Positions 53,101 through 60,887 of a stretch of 64,000 nt of DNA are shown piece after piece; position 1 is the first letter of the stretch; the number at the start of each line of letters is the position of its first letter. The notes under the pieces were generated by a model. It worked only from the letters and a program-made list of their open reading frames with translations. It was not told where the DNA came from and ran no database searches. Source of the DNA: JBGSUZ01 sp964404895 (lineage in GTDB: Bacteria; Bacillota; Clostridia; Peptostreptococcales; Acidaminobacteraceae); assembly GCA_964404895.1 (NCBI GenBank), contig CAYOLV010000001.1, positions 992,001-1,056,000 of the forward strand. The letters are read 5' to 3'. A program made the position numbers and the translations under genes.

Positions 53101-55034
53101 TTAATTTATCCAATGAAAAGGATTTGAAAAAACTCAAAGCCAGCTTTGAAGACCGAACAGTCTTTATGGTGGTGGGCAGCGATGTACTCGTTCACGCTTC
53201 AGCTTATAAACTTGGAACTCAGAGCCTAATCAACAGCATTCCTCATGTTATTTTTGAGCGATTGATCGACGAAGACGCTACTCACAAAGAACATTTTGAA
53301 GCAGCGTTTAATCAGTTGGATCCGAGAAGCATTCGATTGGTTTTGCCGGCCCAATACGAGCAAATCAGTTCTACTCAAATTAGAAATTATATTGATGAGA
53401 GCAGGGACATCTCTGAACTGGTAGATCCTCTGGCACAAAGATATATTTACGAAAGAGGGCTCTATCAAAGGGAGCCACAGTTCAAAGAAGTGATGACGAC
53501 CAAATCTACGGTCATCGAGATATTAACAGAGCTTTCCTCAGATACTATGGAAGAATTGGCGAGAACCATGCCCGTTGAATTTTCAAAGGTCTACAGCACC
53601 TTTAAGCTTTTAAGAGATAAAGAATCTTTTAAAGTCTTGATTTTAAGAAGTGTTGCGGAAAAAAGATCTATTATTGGGTTTGCCTGTTTCCACTGGTTGA
53701 GATCCAGTCAAATGTACACAGAGTTTTCCGATGAAAATGTGCTCAATTACTTTCGAGATCATGTAGTGGGGCGTATGTTGGTTATAGATGGAATCTGCGC
53801 CAGAGATCAGGGGGTCTTTAAGAATGCTTATCAGCTGGTATTGACAGAGACTTTAGCCCATTGTTTGGCAAGAGACTATACCTATACGATTTGCCATAAT
53901 GCGTTTGATCATCATATTGATCCTGAATTGGCTCATGTACTGGTACACCAAGGTTTTGTAAAAGTACCGTCGTCTCATAATCCGGGACATATATATGCGG
54001 TAAACATGAGTACACCGTGTACCCTTAATTTAGATATCAAGTCTTTGATTAAAGAGCCTTTCAGAAACGATCCAGATGTGGTAAAGGCAATTGGTTTAAC
54101 TCGGAAAAGGATGCAGGAAGCCATCATCAAACTTTACCCAGGACATTTGGTCTTGAGTTTTGATAGAACTATGATTTATGAAACTTTGATTAAAAAAATA
54201 TGCGACGAAAATCAAATGCCTACAGTGCCACTCCATCCAAAGCAGGTAGGGAGCAGTATGTGCGTTCCTTTTGGTGACATTATTAAAAGATGGATTCTAC
54301 CAAATACAGTTACAAAAGCCATCCATATTGAAAAGTATTTTTATCCTGAACTGGACAGCTATAAAATAGAAGCCTACCCATACTATTTGGATATTGAAAA
54401 TCAGATGGAAATGCTAAAATCCTTCAATCGCCCAATTTTAATGGTGGATGACATTTTAGACAAAGGTTATCGGATAAAGGTCATTGAACCTGCATTGAGA
54501 CGACATCAGATTCCTATTCAAAAGGTTTTTGTCGGCATTCTTTCAGGTCATGGAAAAGCGCTCATGGCTTCTAAAGATATTGAGGTGGATTGTGCTTACT
54601 TTATTCCGAGACTCAGAGTTTGGTTCAACGAAGGCAAACTCTATCCTTTCTTTGGCGGAGATGCGGTTTGGAGAGATTATACACCTGAACGCAACATGAT
54701 TCCTTCGGTTAATCTAATTTTGCCTTATGCTTCACCAACTTATATTAAAGGAACCAGTAAGTCGGCAATGTTTGAAGTTTCTAAAACAGCAATTGAAAAC
54801 GCTATTCTTATATTAAGGGCTATCGAAGACAAATATCAGGAAAAGAATGATCACATGCTAACAGTTGCAAGGTTAGGAGAAGTGATGACCTATCCAAGAT
54901 ATCCTGACAAAGGACGCTATATTGGCTACGACATGAATCAAAAGGCCTCAGAATACTTGGACTTGGATTTGGAAAATCTGAATCGCTTGAGAAAAATGTA
55001 TATGGCAAAAGAAAGTTGTGGGGAAGACCAATGA
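50127..55034 (+). CDS. Giant multidomain protein: HD, helical repeats, NMNAT-like, GNAT-like and PRTase-like regions
   Basis: A single intact frame of 1635 residues. An HD phosphohydrolase domain (about 170-300) has H184 or H190, H218-D219 (AAGHDVGKYG), H260 and D281. A long helical HEAT-like region (about 370-910) includes EDEKIRMATLNALGDISK. A nucleotidyltransferase of the NadD/NMNAT class (about 920-1110) has GSFDPFSISH (927-936), in which the usual HxGH is S-I-S-H, and ISSTQIR (1080-1086). Residues about 1110-1290 look GNAT-like (weak). The C-terminal part (about 1330-1610) contains MVDDILDKGYR (1439-1448), a PRPP-loop-like motif. GGAGG precedes the ATG. The next gene overlaps by ATGA. 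Function unknown; nicotinamide or nucleotide metabolism is the best guess. Confidence 0.8.
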   Translation: MEQDQVMDVVHQLKKQVLNASFIEESKWNREWIIAYLEHPDHLRGIDNIIAQRNYHTKTIYSLYEPLIRSLATTGVEVDYLAQFHHYAVNLSFPGTESFDARNEAEPLAKLFLKIMKVYCDLQRLLDDKSWQGLYPIVELTSKEESELESTEEYERFKFFFKQDYVYEMMKINQDVMGYTTLDHVCGVYHIAMKVARQLKRAGVKLDLGRVAGAAAGHDVGKYGCRGEEKKRVAYYHYHYTGLWFEKRNITYIRRVAINHSTWDLELDNLPIEALVLIYADFRVKADDHGDMKFYDLADSFQVILNKLDQVDEAKENRYKRVYSKLKDFEDYMLQFGVVLDPDDSRELPEHYERERIHPSLLTGQDIVNYCKNLSIEHNIRLMYLLRDENSMNRLLESARSMKNTNDLRGYIDIIEDYSAYLTQKQKQIAISFLYGLLVTPEEDIRKHCSWVIGRLIGNFDEELRKEIPAGAEIEKFEVEGYDLLERYIEKLLNPELHIIGKHRHWTSYCLKDVLKAYFSYQKNEEKQHKSMELTLQHLKRHADDSGKQLYILHALRSLPLEVMKEKELQWINGILLKGLGHEDEKIRMATLNALGDISKMEANVTGFFDEIIKNLDSEDLGELRIVERYGRRLILERLGIGNRLSYVENLCLNENVDVSTLYLTNLKSVTHDVVKKFQIKFLVDYAKIIDPTSIFYTSMHLCNLLKVSALESVRNTAGESLVEMIDELTVEQRNDIVVELLRSLEMESYQFTRYIPGYLGRILLKIKPIELDEVVEDFQDKIKRSGAQLGMLLTRTVSEIIRHYGTYQYADLETEQSNRERLEKLVGILLNGFVSHVPSITQTAMTVLGREILSDSVMPISEKKVLLDLSLKKVLSLLNVTDENKELIFMSNASGLKYIYRLISDYEHQFGMLLLPVNNRVAFFPGSFDPFSISHKQIAKEIRNLGFEVYLAVDEFSWSKRTQPNLIRRDIIKMSIADEIGIYSYPRDLSINLSNEKDLKKLKASFEDRTVFMVVGSDVLVHASAYKLGTQSLINSIPHVIFERLIDEDATHKEHFEAAFNQLDPRSIRLVLPAQYEQISSTQIRNYIDESRDISELVDPLAQRYIYERGLYQREPQFKEVMTTKSTVIEILTELSSDTMEELARTMPVEFSKVYSTFKLLRDKESFKVLILRSVAEKRSIIGFACFHWLRSSQMYTEFSDENVLNYFRDHVVGRMLVIDGICARDQGVFKNAYQLVLTETLAHCLARDYTYTICHNAFDHHIDPELAHVLVHQGFVKVPSSHNPGHIYAVNMSTPCTLNLDIKSLIKEPFRNDPDVVKAIGLTRKRMQEAIIKLYPGHLVLSFDRTMIYETLIKKICDENQMPTVPLHPKQVGSSMCVPFGDIIKRWILPNTVTKAIHIEKYFYPELDSYKIEAYPYYLDIENQMEMLKSFNRPILMVDDILDKGYRIKVIEPALRRHQIPIQKVFVGILSGHGKALMASKDIEVDCAYFIPRLRVWFNEGKLYPFFGGDAVWRDYTPERNMIPSVNLILPYASPTYIKGTSKSAMFEVSKTAIENAILILRAIEDKYQEKNDHMLTVARLGEVMTYPRYPDKGRYIGYDMNQKASEYLDLDLENLNRLRKMYMAKESCGEDQ

Positions 55035-56308
55035 TTATTCAATATGGAAAAGAACCTTTTAAAATCAGTGAACATCAGTTTTGGGTTCGCGAAGAACGTG
55101 AATATGTTTATTGGCTAGATGACTTTGGAAAAAAAGGAAGGCTTAAACTTCTTGTCAGAGATTTTAGAGATTTAACGGCTTCAGAGTCCGTGGAAAGTCT
55201 ATGGTGTTCAGGCGATTTACCAGAGGGTGTTGAACCTATTCTGATGAGACTGATTCAGGAAAATCGGGTATTTAGAATAAATACAGCCCACAAAGACTTT
55301 GGGAGCTGGTTAGCAACAGCTGAAAAAAAAGGCTTTGATGAACCTTATTTTAAAGAGGGCACCTGTATCGGTTCAAATGAAAAGGGTGGTCGAAGGATTC
55401 ATATTTTAGGACTTGGTGATGTGGGCAGTACAATGGCTTTGGCTTTGTGCCTCTATGGAAAGGGCAGCATCTCTGAAATTGGAATTTACGACTTAGATGA
55501 AAATCGGGTTAAGAGATGGGAACAAGAGCTGAATCAAATAGCAGAACCCCTTCAGGACAAGTTGCCAAAGGTTGTGCCCATCGAAAAGAAGGATTTGTTT
55601 AATTGCGACCTATTTGCATTTACTGCTTCTGTGGGTGTGCCTCCAATCAGCGTTACGGAGGGAGATGTGCGGATGGTTCAATTTGAAGGCAATTCCAAAC
55701 TGGTGGGAGAATTCGCTCAATTGGCGGTTCAGGCTCAATTTAAAGGTATTTTTGCCATTGTATCTGATCCTGTGGATCAATTGTGTCGCTATGCATTTGA
55801 AGTTACCAATACCGACGAACAAGGAATTTGGCAGGGTCAGGGTTTAAGTCCTGAACAAATAAGAGGTTATGGTCTTGGTGTTATGAATGGCAGAGCGGCT
55901 TATTATGCAAAGCTTGATGGCATTGATTTTAATCCTAATGGCCGTGTTTACGGACCTCACGGAAAAGGACTTGTGGTCGCCAACGATTGGCGAAAAGGTT
56001 GTTACAATGCTGAGTTTTCTAATAAGTGGACGGAACAAACCATGACCGCCAATTTAAGAATTAGAGAGTTAGGTTACAAACCTTATATAGCACCTGCTGT
56101 AGCTTCTGGGGCGATTAGTCTTGTGAAAACACTGATAGGAGAAAAACATTACAGTTGCATCAGTTTCGATGGGTTTTACTATGGGTGCCTTAATCAAAGA
56201 GTCAAAGGGATGGACTTGCATGAGCGCCTAGACAGTGCCCCTGAATTGATAGAAAAAATAAAGGCATCGGTTGAGGAGATGAACGCCCAATGGCAAAAAT
56301 CACGATGA
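55031..56308 (+). CDS. Lactate/malate dehydrogenase-like protein with N-terminal extension
   Basis: In this 425-residue protein, residues 1-120 are an unrecognised extension. Residues about 122-420 follow the LDH/MDH fold. The dinucleotide motif is G127-L-G129-D-V-G132 (HILGLGDVGSTMALAL), followed by IYDLDENRV with the acidic residue that favours NAD over NADP. The canonical DxxxR and catalytic His motifs of LDH are not clearly present, although VSDPVDQLCRYA matches the family's NPVD region. It may have diverged from a classical 2-hydroxyacid dehydrogenase. ATG 55031 overlaps the giant gene's stop as ATGA, with GGGGA upstream, so translation is coupled. Confidence 0.75.
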   Translation: MIIQYGKEPFKISEHQFWVREEREYVYWLDDFGKKGRLKLLVRDFRDLTASESVESLWCSGDLPEGVEPILMRLIQENRVFRINTAHKDFGSWLATAEKKGFDEPYFKEGTCIGSNEKGGRRIHILGLGDVGSTMALALCLYGKGSISEIGIYDLDENRVKRWEQELNQIAEPLQDKLPKVVPIEKKDLFNCDLFAFTASVGVPPISVTEGDVRMVQFEGNSKLVGEFAQLAVQAQFKGIFAIVSDPVDQLCRYAFEVTNTDEQGIWQGQGLSPEQIRGYGLGVMNGRAAYYAKLDGIDFNPNGRVYGPHGKGLVVANDWRKGCYNAEFSNKWTEQTMTANLRIRELGYKPYIAPAVASGAISLVKTLIGEKHYSCISFDGFYYGCLNQRVKGMDLHERLDSAPELIEKIKASVEEMNAQWQKSR

Positions 56309-57351
56309 TTTTTAGCAGTCAATGTGACCCGATGTGGTTAAATTGGCTAAAAACCTCTGATCAGAACAGTGTCGACACATTTTGGGTAGAAAGCTCATCG
56401 GTTTATGAGGTCAGCACCATTCATACTCAGGCCATAATCATTATTTGCGATTTGAATGAGATCGGAAGAGACGAAGGGATTGACCAAATGGTGAAAAATT
56501 GGAAACGTCAATCCCTCAGAGGAAAACGGGTAGGTTTGATTTGCAGAACTCAGAACGACTGGCACACCAAAACTTATTCCAGAAGTATGGCTTTGATTAT
56601 GAATGAGCTAGGAGCTGAAATTTTAGGAAAGGCCTTGGTAGAAATTTTGCCCAATTACAACAATTTTGTAGCTTGGAAAAAGACTAGTGAATTGAGCCTT
56701 GAAGCTATCGCAAAACTAAGAGTGACGGATTTGATTCAAAGAGTTGGGGATTTTAATAGGACTATTGAAAAAGAACCTAGACTTTTGGTAATTCATTCGT
56801 GCAATGAGAAAACATCAAATACCTTAGCTCTTTGGCGATTGGTAGAGGCGCAGCTAAAAGCAGAAGCGCCTCAAATTAAGTACCATGAGAGTTACGTGGC
56901 GAGAGGTTCTATAACAGATTGTATTGGGTGTCATTATTTGAGTTGCACAAGCGAAGCTAAAAAATTGAGTTGCATTGTAGGTGGCCAGTTTGTTGAAGAA
57001 GTTATGCCTGCCTTAGAATGGGCCAATGTAATTGTTTGGCTTTGCCCAAACTATAATGATACGCTCAGTGCAGATATGATAGCTGTTATTAACCGGATGA
57101 GCGGTTTTTACAGAACGCGTGATCTTTCCAATAAGTGTGTGTATGCCGTTATTGTTTCGGGTAACTCTGGAACAGATGCAGTAGCTAATCAGTTAATAGG
57201 TAGTTTAAATTTAAACAAAGGTTACTTGTTGCCGCCTCAATTTTGTCTCAGTGAAATTGCAAGCGATCCTCTGAGTATCTTGGAAATAAAGGACATACGA
57301 GAGAAAGCTGCCGCATTTGCTAAGAATATGGCTCGATTTATATGTGAATAA
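56290..57351 (+). CDS. Flavodoxin / NADPH-dependent FMN reductase-like protein
   Basis: The C-terminal half of this 353-residue protein (about 165-350) fits the NAD(P)H-dependent FMN-reductase fold: PRLLVIHSCNEKTSNTLALW at the phosphate-binding loop, then DCIGCHYLSC and WANVIVWLCPNYNDTLSAD. The N-terminal half (1-160) looks like a second, degenerate flavodoxin-like domain (AKITMIFSSQ, then QAIIIICDLNE). It would be a redox partner. ATG 56290 overlaps the dehydrogenase gene; ATG 56305 (ATGA overlap) is a possible alternative but has no ribosome site. It ends the three-gene operon. Confidence 0.7.
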   Translation: MAKITMIFSSQCDPMWLNWLKTSDQNSVDTFWVESSSVYEVSTIHTQAIIIICDLNEIGRDEGIDQMVKNWKRQSLRGKRVGLICRTQNDWHTKTYSRSMALIMNELGAEILGKALVEILPNYNNFVAWKKTSELSLEAIAKLRVTDLIQRVGDFNRTIEKEPRLLVIHSCNEKTSNTLALWRLVEAQLKAEAPQIKYHESYVARGSITDCIGCHYLSCTSEAKKLSCIVGGQFVEEVMPALEWANVIVWLCPNYNDTLSADMIAVINRMSGFYRTRDLSNKCVYAVIVSGNSGTDAVANQLIGSLNLNKGYLLPPQFCLSEIASDPLSILEIKDIREKAAAFAKNMARFICE

Positions 57352-57381
57352 ATAATCAATAATATTTATTAAAAATAATGA

Positions 57382-57409
57382 TTGAATATTCTGATAATTG
57401 TGGTATAAT
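57382..57409 (+). promoter_or_regulatory. Promoter of the repeat-rich transcript
   Basis: TTGAAT (57382-57387), a 16-base spacer and TATAAT (57404-57409), after the end of the three-gene operon. Confidence 0.65.
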
Positions 57410-57473
57410 CATCTCATAGCAATACATTATAGAACTTCAAAAGGGAGTGAGTGTCGAAATTTAAAATGGTTTG

Positions 57474-57593
57474 ATGTATATTTGGTTACTTGTTGTAGTC
57501 GTCCAACTGATTCTGTTTGGTTCTTTAAAGGAGATGGTTCCACCAACACAGTTATTGGGTTATAGGGTGCATTACGTCAATATAGGTTCCTGA
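57474..57593 (+). CDS. 39-residue membrane peptide ORF, stop-start coupled to a 7-codon leader
   Basis: GGGAG upstream of GTG 57451 starts a seven-codon frame (MSKFKMV) whose TGA at 57472-57474 overlaps ATG 57474 as TGATG. The second frame gives 39 residues. It starts with a hydrophobic segment (YIWLLVVVVQLILFGSL) and has a short polar tail ending in VNIGS. The size and layout resemble small membrane peptides, including type I toxins, but no antitoxin was identified. The ATG has no strong ribosome site of its own, so coupling would be needed. Confidence 0.4.
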   Translation: MYIWLLVVVVQLILFGSLKEMVPPTQLLGYRVHYVNIGS

Positions 57594-57731
57594 ACAAAGT
57601 GTTCCAACCACGTGGTTTAAAATGTAGCATAGAAGTATGTAACAGTGAAATGTGTAACTAAGAAGTATGTAAGTGTTAAAGGTTAAATTGTAACATTGAA
57701 ATGAACAAGGTATTTGAATGTGTAGTATGGT

Positions 57732-57843
57732 AGTTGAACACGGTAACAAGAAATGTGAAGTTGTAACATTGAAACAAGCAACATGAAGTTGTAACACTGT
57801 AATAAGAAACACTAAGTTGTAATACTGTAACAAGAAACACTCA
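57732..57843 (+). repeat. Four tandem 27-29 bp repeats
   Basis: Units at 57732-57758, 57759-57786, 57787-57814 and 57815-57843 share AGTTG(T)AACACTGTAACAAG with small changes. There are no spacers between the units, so this is not a CRISPR array. Related words extend on both sides. Confidence 0.85.
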
Positions 57844-57994
57844 AGTAGTTGTAAGTTGAGTTATGGTTAAGTAAAGAATTTCGTAACAAATGTTTTTGCA
57901 ACAAGCATTACAAACGTGCATGTTTGAAGCATTTGAACAAATTGAATAGATGAAGTAGGAATTAGATTTATGTGTAGTTTGGAACAAATGTATT

Positions 57995-58035
57995 AAAGGC
58001 GGTTTTCCGAGAACTTTTGGAAGACCGCCTTTTTT
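57995..58035 (+). terminator. Terminator of the repeat-rich transcript
   Basis: AAAGGCGGTTTTCC pairs with GGAAGACCGCCTTT around a 10-base loop, then six T. Confidence 0.92.
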
Positions 58036-58061
58036 GTTGGTTTTATTTATAGCTGCAGATG

Positions 58062-59480
58062 CTATTTATAACTCTCAAATAAAATATCATCTAACCATAG
58101 AACTTGAGGAGATCCTTCAAACTCAATCTCAAGACTGTCTGCTTCCGACAAGGTCTTCATAGAAACACCACTTAAGGGATTCATTAAAAACCATTGGTCA
58201 GCCGTTTCAAAATTTAGGGTACTCTCATAGGACTTAAGCACTTTTCCAGATTTGTAAAAAACAAATGTGCCAAGAACCGATCCGGATTCAGAGGAACGCA
58301 TCCATAAACTGAAGGAACTGTCTTTGGGTATATCTAAACCAGAAAGTTTGAACTTTCCAGAAGGCTTCTGTTGATCTAAGGTGAGTTTCAGGCTGAGATC
58401 TCCTGTGTGTAACTCTTTTGAACTGTACAACCAATTATCTGTTAAGAAGACGATTTGGTCTGGGTCAAGTTGTTCATCTGGTGAGGTAGTAACAGCTTTT
58501 AAGCTGTCTCCCGTTGTAGAATCTTGAGGCACAGTCTCTGCAGATGAGCTATTTGTGGTATCTTTAGAAGCGGGCGCTTGGTTTTTGTCTTGTATAGCAC
58601 TTTCATTTTGAGTGCCTTTTCCAGATAACAAATCCTTTAAAAGGGGAGCAAAACTGGCAAAAGCAAGTAGAAGTGCTAATATACAAGTTATCAAAATGGC
58701 GGTATTCATTTTCTTTTTAGAAGGTCTGCCTTCATTTTGAAGAGACTGATAGTTTTTTTGAGCGTTCGCCTTAGAGGAGCTCTCATTTTTAACAGGCTGG
58801 ATTGCATATAAGTTTTCTAGCAACTCAGGCTTAACTCTATGAGTCAGTGCTTGAATTTCCTCTTCCCAAAAGGCGCCAACCTCATTCAGCGTATGACAAA
58901 GTGCCGCTTTTTCAAATAGAAGGTGCCAATTAACCATGGCATAGGTTTCGGGATAGTGTACTTTTAATAAATCAACTGATTGTTTGACCAATAAGGACAA
59001 CTGCATCAAAGAAGCACTGAAATCTGGTATGCTTGAGGAAAGTACAGAAAGATCGAAAACCTCTTTTGTCTCCAGTTGATTATTAGAAATAATGAATTGT
59101 TTTTCATTTAATAAGATCATTTGATAATAGGGCGTCAAATAATCGTAGGATTTAACTAAATTAAGAAGTTGAAGTAAATGATCCGTTGTAAAAGAAGACG
59201 CATGAACAAGACCTTCAACGCCACGCGCGAAAACCGGTTCACCCTCTAAATGGCGAGTTACAAAATACCAATGCTCATTATCTTCTTCCAACATTTCTAA
59301 ATGTTGGGTGGCATTAATTACCCCATGGACGTCTAGGGGTTGAGCAAGCGCGGTTTTTTGGATGACATTTAATATAACTTGTTCTTCAGGATTTGTCTTT
59401 TTAGAAGCAGTATATAGCTTTTGACTGTCAGTTTGCTGATATAGTTGAAAGTGGGTGTACTTGTCTTTATGATTTAGCAT
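58062..59480 (-). CDS. Unrecognised protein with one membrane helix, cytoplasmic and extracellular domains
   Basis: In this 472-residue protein the N-terminal part (about 1-230) is cytoplasmic and has a kinase-like feel (ILNVIQKTALAQPLDVHGVI, then HWYFVTRHLEGEPVF), but no catalytic Lys, HRD or DFG motif is seen. Basic residues (GRPSKKKMN) precede a single membrane helix (AILITCILALLLAFASFAPL). A Ser/Thr/Asp-rich linker and a beta-rich C-terminal domain (about 340-470), like a carbohydrate-binding jelly roll, follow. It may be a pseudokinase-type envelope sensor (inference). ATG 59480 has GGAG eight bases upstream. It is divergent from the SbcD-like gene. Confidence 0.6.
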   Translation of the reverse strand: MLNHKDKYTHFQLYQQTDSQKLYTASKKTNPEEQVILNVIQKTALAQPLDVHGVINATQHLEMLEEDNEHWYFVTRHLEGEPVFARGVEGLVHASSFTTDHLLQLLNLVKSYDYLTPYYQMILLNEKQFIISNNQLETKEVFDLSVLSSSIPDFSASLMQLSLLVKQSVDLLKVHYPETYAMVNWHLLFEKAALCHTLNEVGAFWEEEIQALTHRVKPELLENLYAIQPVKNESSSKANAQKNYQSLQNEGRPSKKKMNTAILITCILALLLAFASFAPLLKDLLSGKGTQNESAIQDKNQAPASKDTTNSSSAETVPQDSTTGDSLKAVTTSPDEQLDPDQIVFLTDNWLYSSKELHTGDLSLKLTLDQQKPSGKFKLSGLDIPKDSSFSLWMRSSESGSVLGTFVFYKSGKVLKSYESTLNFETADQWFLMNPLSGVSMKTLSEADSLEIEFEGSPQVLWLDDILFESYK

Positions 59481-59600
59481 CGAATCGACTCCTTTCAATG
59501 ATATTATAAACTATTTTTAATACTTAAAGATAAAGATTTAATGCGCTGAGTGGGATAGTTTGATAAAATAAGGTATCAACAGTAAACAAGGAGGCGTTAC

Positions 59601-60854
59601 ATGATCAGAATTGTACACATTGCAGATGTTCATTTGGAAAACTTTGACCATGGTCAATTGCCTGCATTCAAAAATCGATTGGAAGCCAACAGATTTGATA
59701 CATTTATGCGGGCTGTAGATTTAGCAATCAAAAAGCGCGCAGATTTATTTATCATAGCAGGTGATTTATTTGACGGTGAAAAGATTACCCTTAAATCTGT
59801 CATGTTTCTAAACGACGCCCTGAAGTATTTAATCGACCACGGGGTCAGACCTGTTATAGTGATGGGGAACCATGATCCAATGGAGTTTTATGATCAGTGG
59901 GATATTCAACTTCCAGATGAGTGTATTGTCTTTGGTCCAGATCCTGAAAGGGTGATTTTGACCAGTTCAGACGGCGAAAAATACAGTTTAAACGGATGCA
60001 GTCACGAGGTCTATGGCATACTTGAAAATAGAGGTATTAATTATCCAAAAGCAGCACCTAAAATGGTCAACATAGGTATTCTTCACGGCACTATAGAGCG
60101 TTGGGTAGACGATGAAGACCCTTATATGCCCTGCAGAATAGAAGACTTGCTTGCAAAAGAATATCATCTATGGTGTTTGGGACATATTCACAAACGCAAG
60201 GAAATCCGAGAAATCAATGCTTTTTATCCAGGAAGTCTAATTGGCAACAAGTTAAATGAGACAGGCCCAAAAGGCGGTTTTTATTACGAAATTCAAAAAG
60301 GACATTTGAGTTATGAATTTATACCCTTATCAGAAATTATTTTTGAGAAAATAGAAATGGTAATGGAATTAGACTCAGATCGACATTCTATAGATGAGCT
60401 CTTGATTCATCTGAATAAGAAATTTGAAAGTGTCAGAAAAAAAACTGAAATTGACACAGGTGTAGACAATTTGAGGTTAGTAATTGACCTAAAAATTGAA
60501 GGCAGGAGCAACTTGTTTTATCGATTAAATGACTCTTCTGCATTGAAATATTTGGAAGAGCATTTAGAAGATAGACAGTGGATTGAGAAAGTCTTTATCA
60601 ATACAAATGACTTGTACCCTGACGTGGATATGAGTATGATAGCTCAGAGCGGCTCCTTTCCAGGATTCTGTATGGAACTATTGAAAAATCCAGAATTTGC
60701 TGAGGGTGTAATCAATCAATTAGAAGTTCAATCCTTCGCAGCGGCCAGTTTTATCCAAAGCAGTGAGGAAGAAATACATTATAGAAAAGCACTTCTTGAA
60801 CATATAGACAAAGATGTGATCCGTCATCTTTTACGTGATGAAGAGGCGAAGTAA
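59601..60854 (+). CDS. SbcD/Mre11-like (YhaO-type) metallophosphoesterase
   Basis: The 417-residue calcineurin-like phosphoesterase has the metal-binding set intact: HIADVHLE (D9, H11), IAGDLFDGE, VMGNHDP, ILHGT and CLGHIHKR. Residues beyond about 250 form the cap and C-terminal helices. It resembles the Bacillus YhaO nuclease subunit, working with the ATPase encoded 33 bases downstream, as Mre11-Rad50 or SbcCD do on DNA ends. AGGAGG precedes the ATG. Confidence 0.9.
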   Translation: MIRIVHIADVHLENFDHGQLPAFKNRLEANRFDTFMRAVDLAIKKRADLFIIAGDLFDGEKITLKSVMFLNDALKYLIDHGVRPVIVMGNHDPMEFYDQWDIQLPDECIVFGPDPERVILTSSDGEKYSLNGCSHEVYGILENRGINYPKAAPKMVNIGILHGTIERWVDDEDPYMPCRIEDLLAKEYHLWCLGHIHKRKEIREINAFYPGSLIGNKLNETGPKGGFYYEIQKGHLSYEFIPLSEIIFEKIEMVMELDSDRHSIDELLIHLNKKFESVRKKTEIDTGVDNLRLVIDLKIEGRSNLFYRLNDSSALKYLEEHLEDRQWIEKVFINTNDLYPDVDMSMIAQSGSFPGFCMELLKNPEFAEGVINQLEVQSFAAASFIQSSEEEIHYRKALLEHIDKDVIRHLLRDEEAK

Positions 60855-60887
60855 ACACCGTTAATCTGGATATAGGAGTGTTAAGAA

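Larger units (their letters stand above)
57416..58035 (+). ncRNA. Candidate long repeat-rich RNA with short ORFs near its 5' end
   Basis: About 620 bases run from a good promoter to a strong terminator with no normal-size gene on the plus strand. The sequence is poor in C and rich in a recurring GTAAC/TTGTAACA word (about nine copies), part of it in four tandem repeats. The 5' third has hairpins (GGTTCC/GGAACC-like, CCACGTGG) and two overlapping mini-ORFs. I could not match it to a known RNA family such as tmRNA, RNase P, SRP, 6S or OLE. The strand follows promoter and terminator orientation. Confidence 0.5.

Noticed and set aside
57552..57833. A 93-codon frame on the minus strand through the tandem repeats
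   Set aside because: Its composition (very rich in Cys, Leu, Thr, Tyr) simply reflects the repeats, there is no ribosome site, and the flanking promoter and terminator point the other way.
57732..57843. CRISPR array
   Set aside because: The units abut with no spacers, differ from each other, and no cas gene is near.
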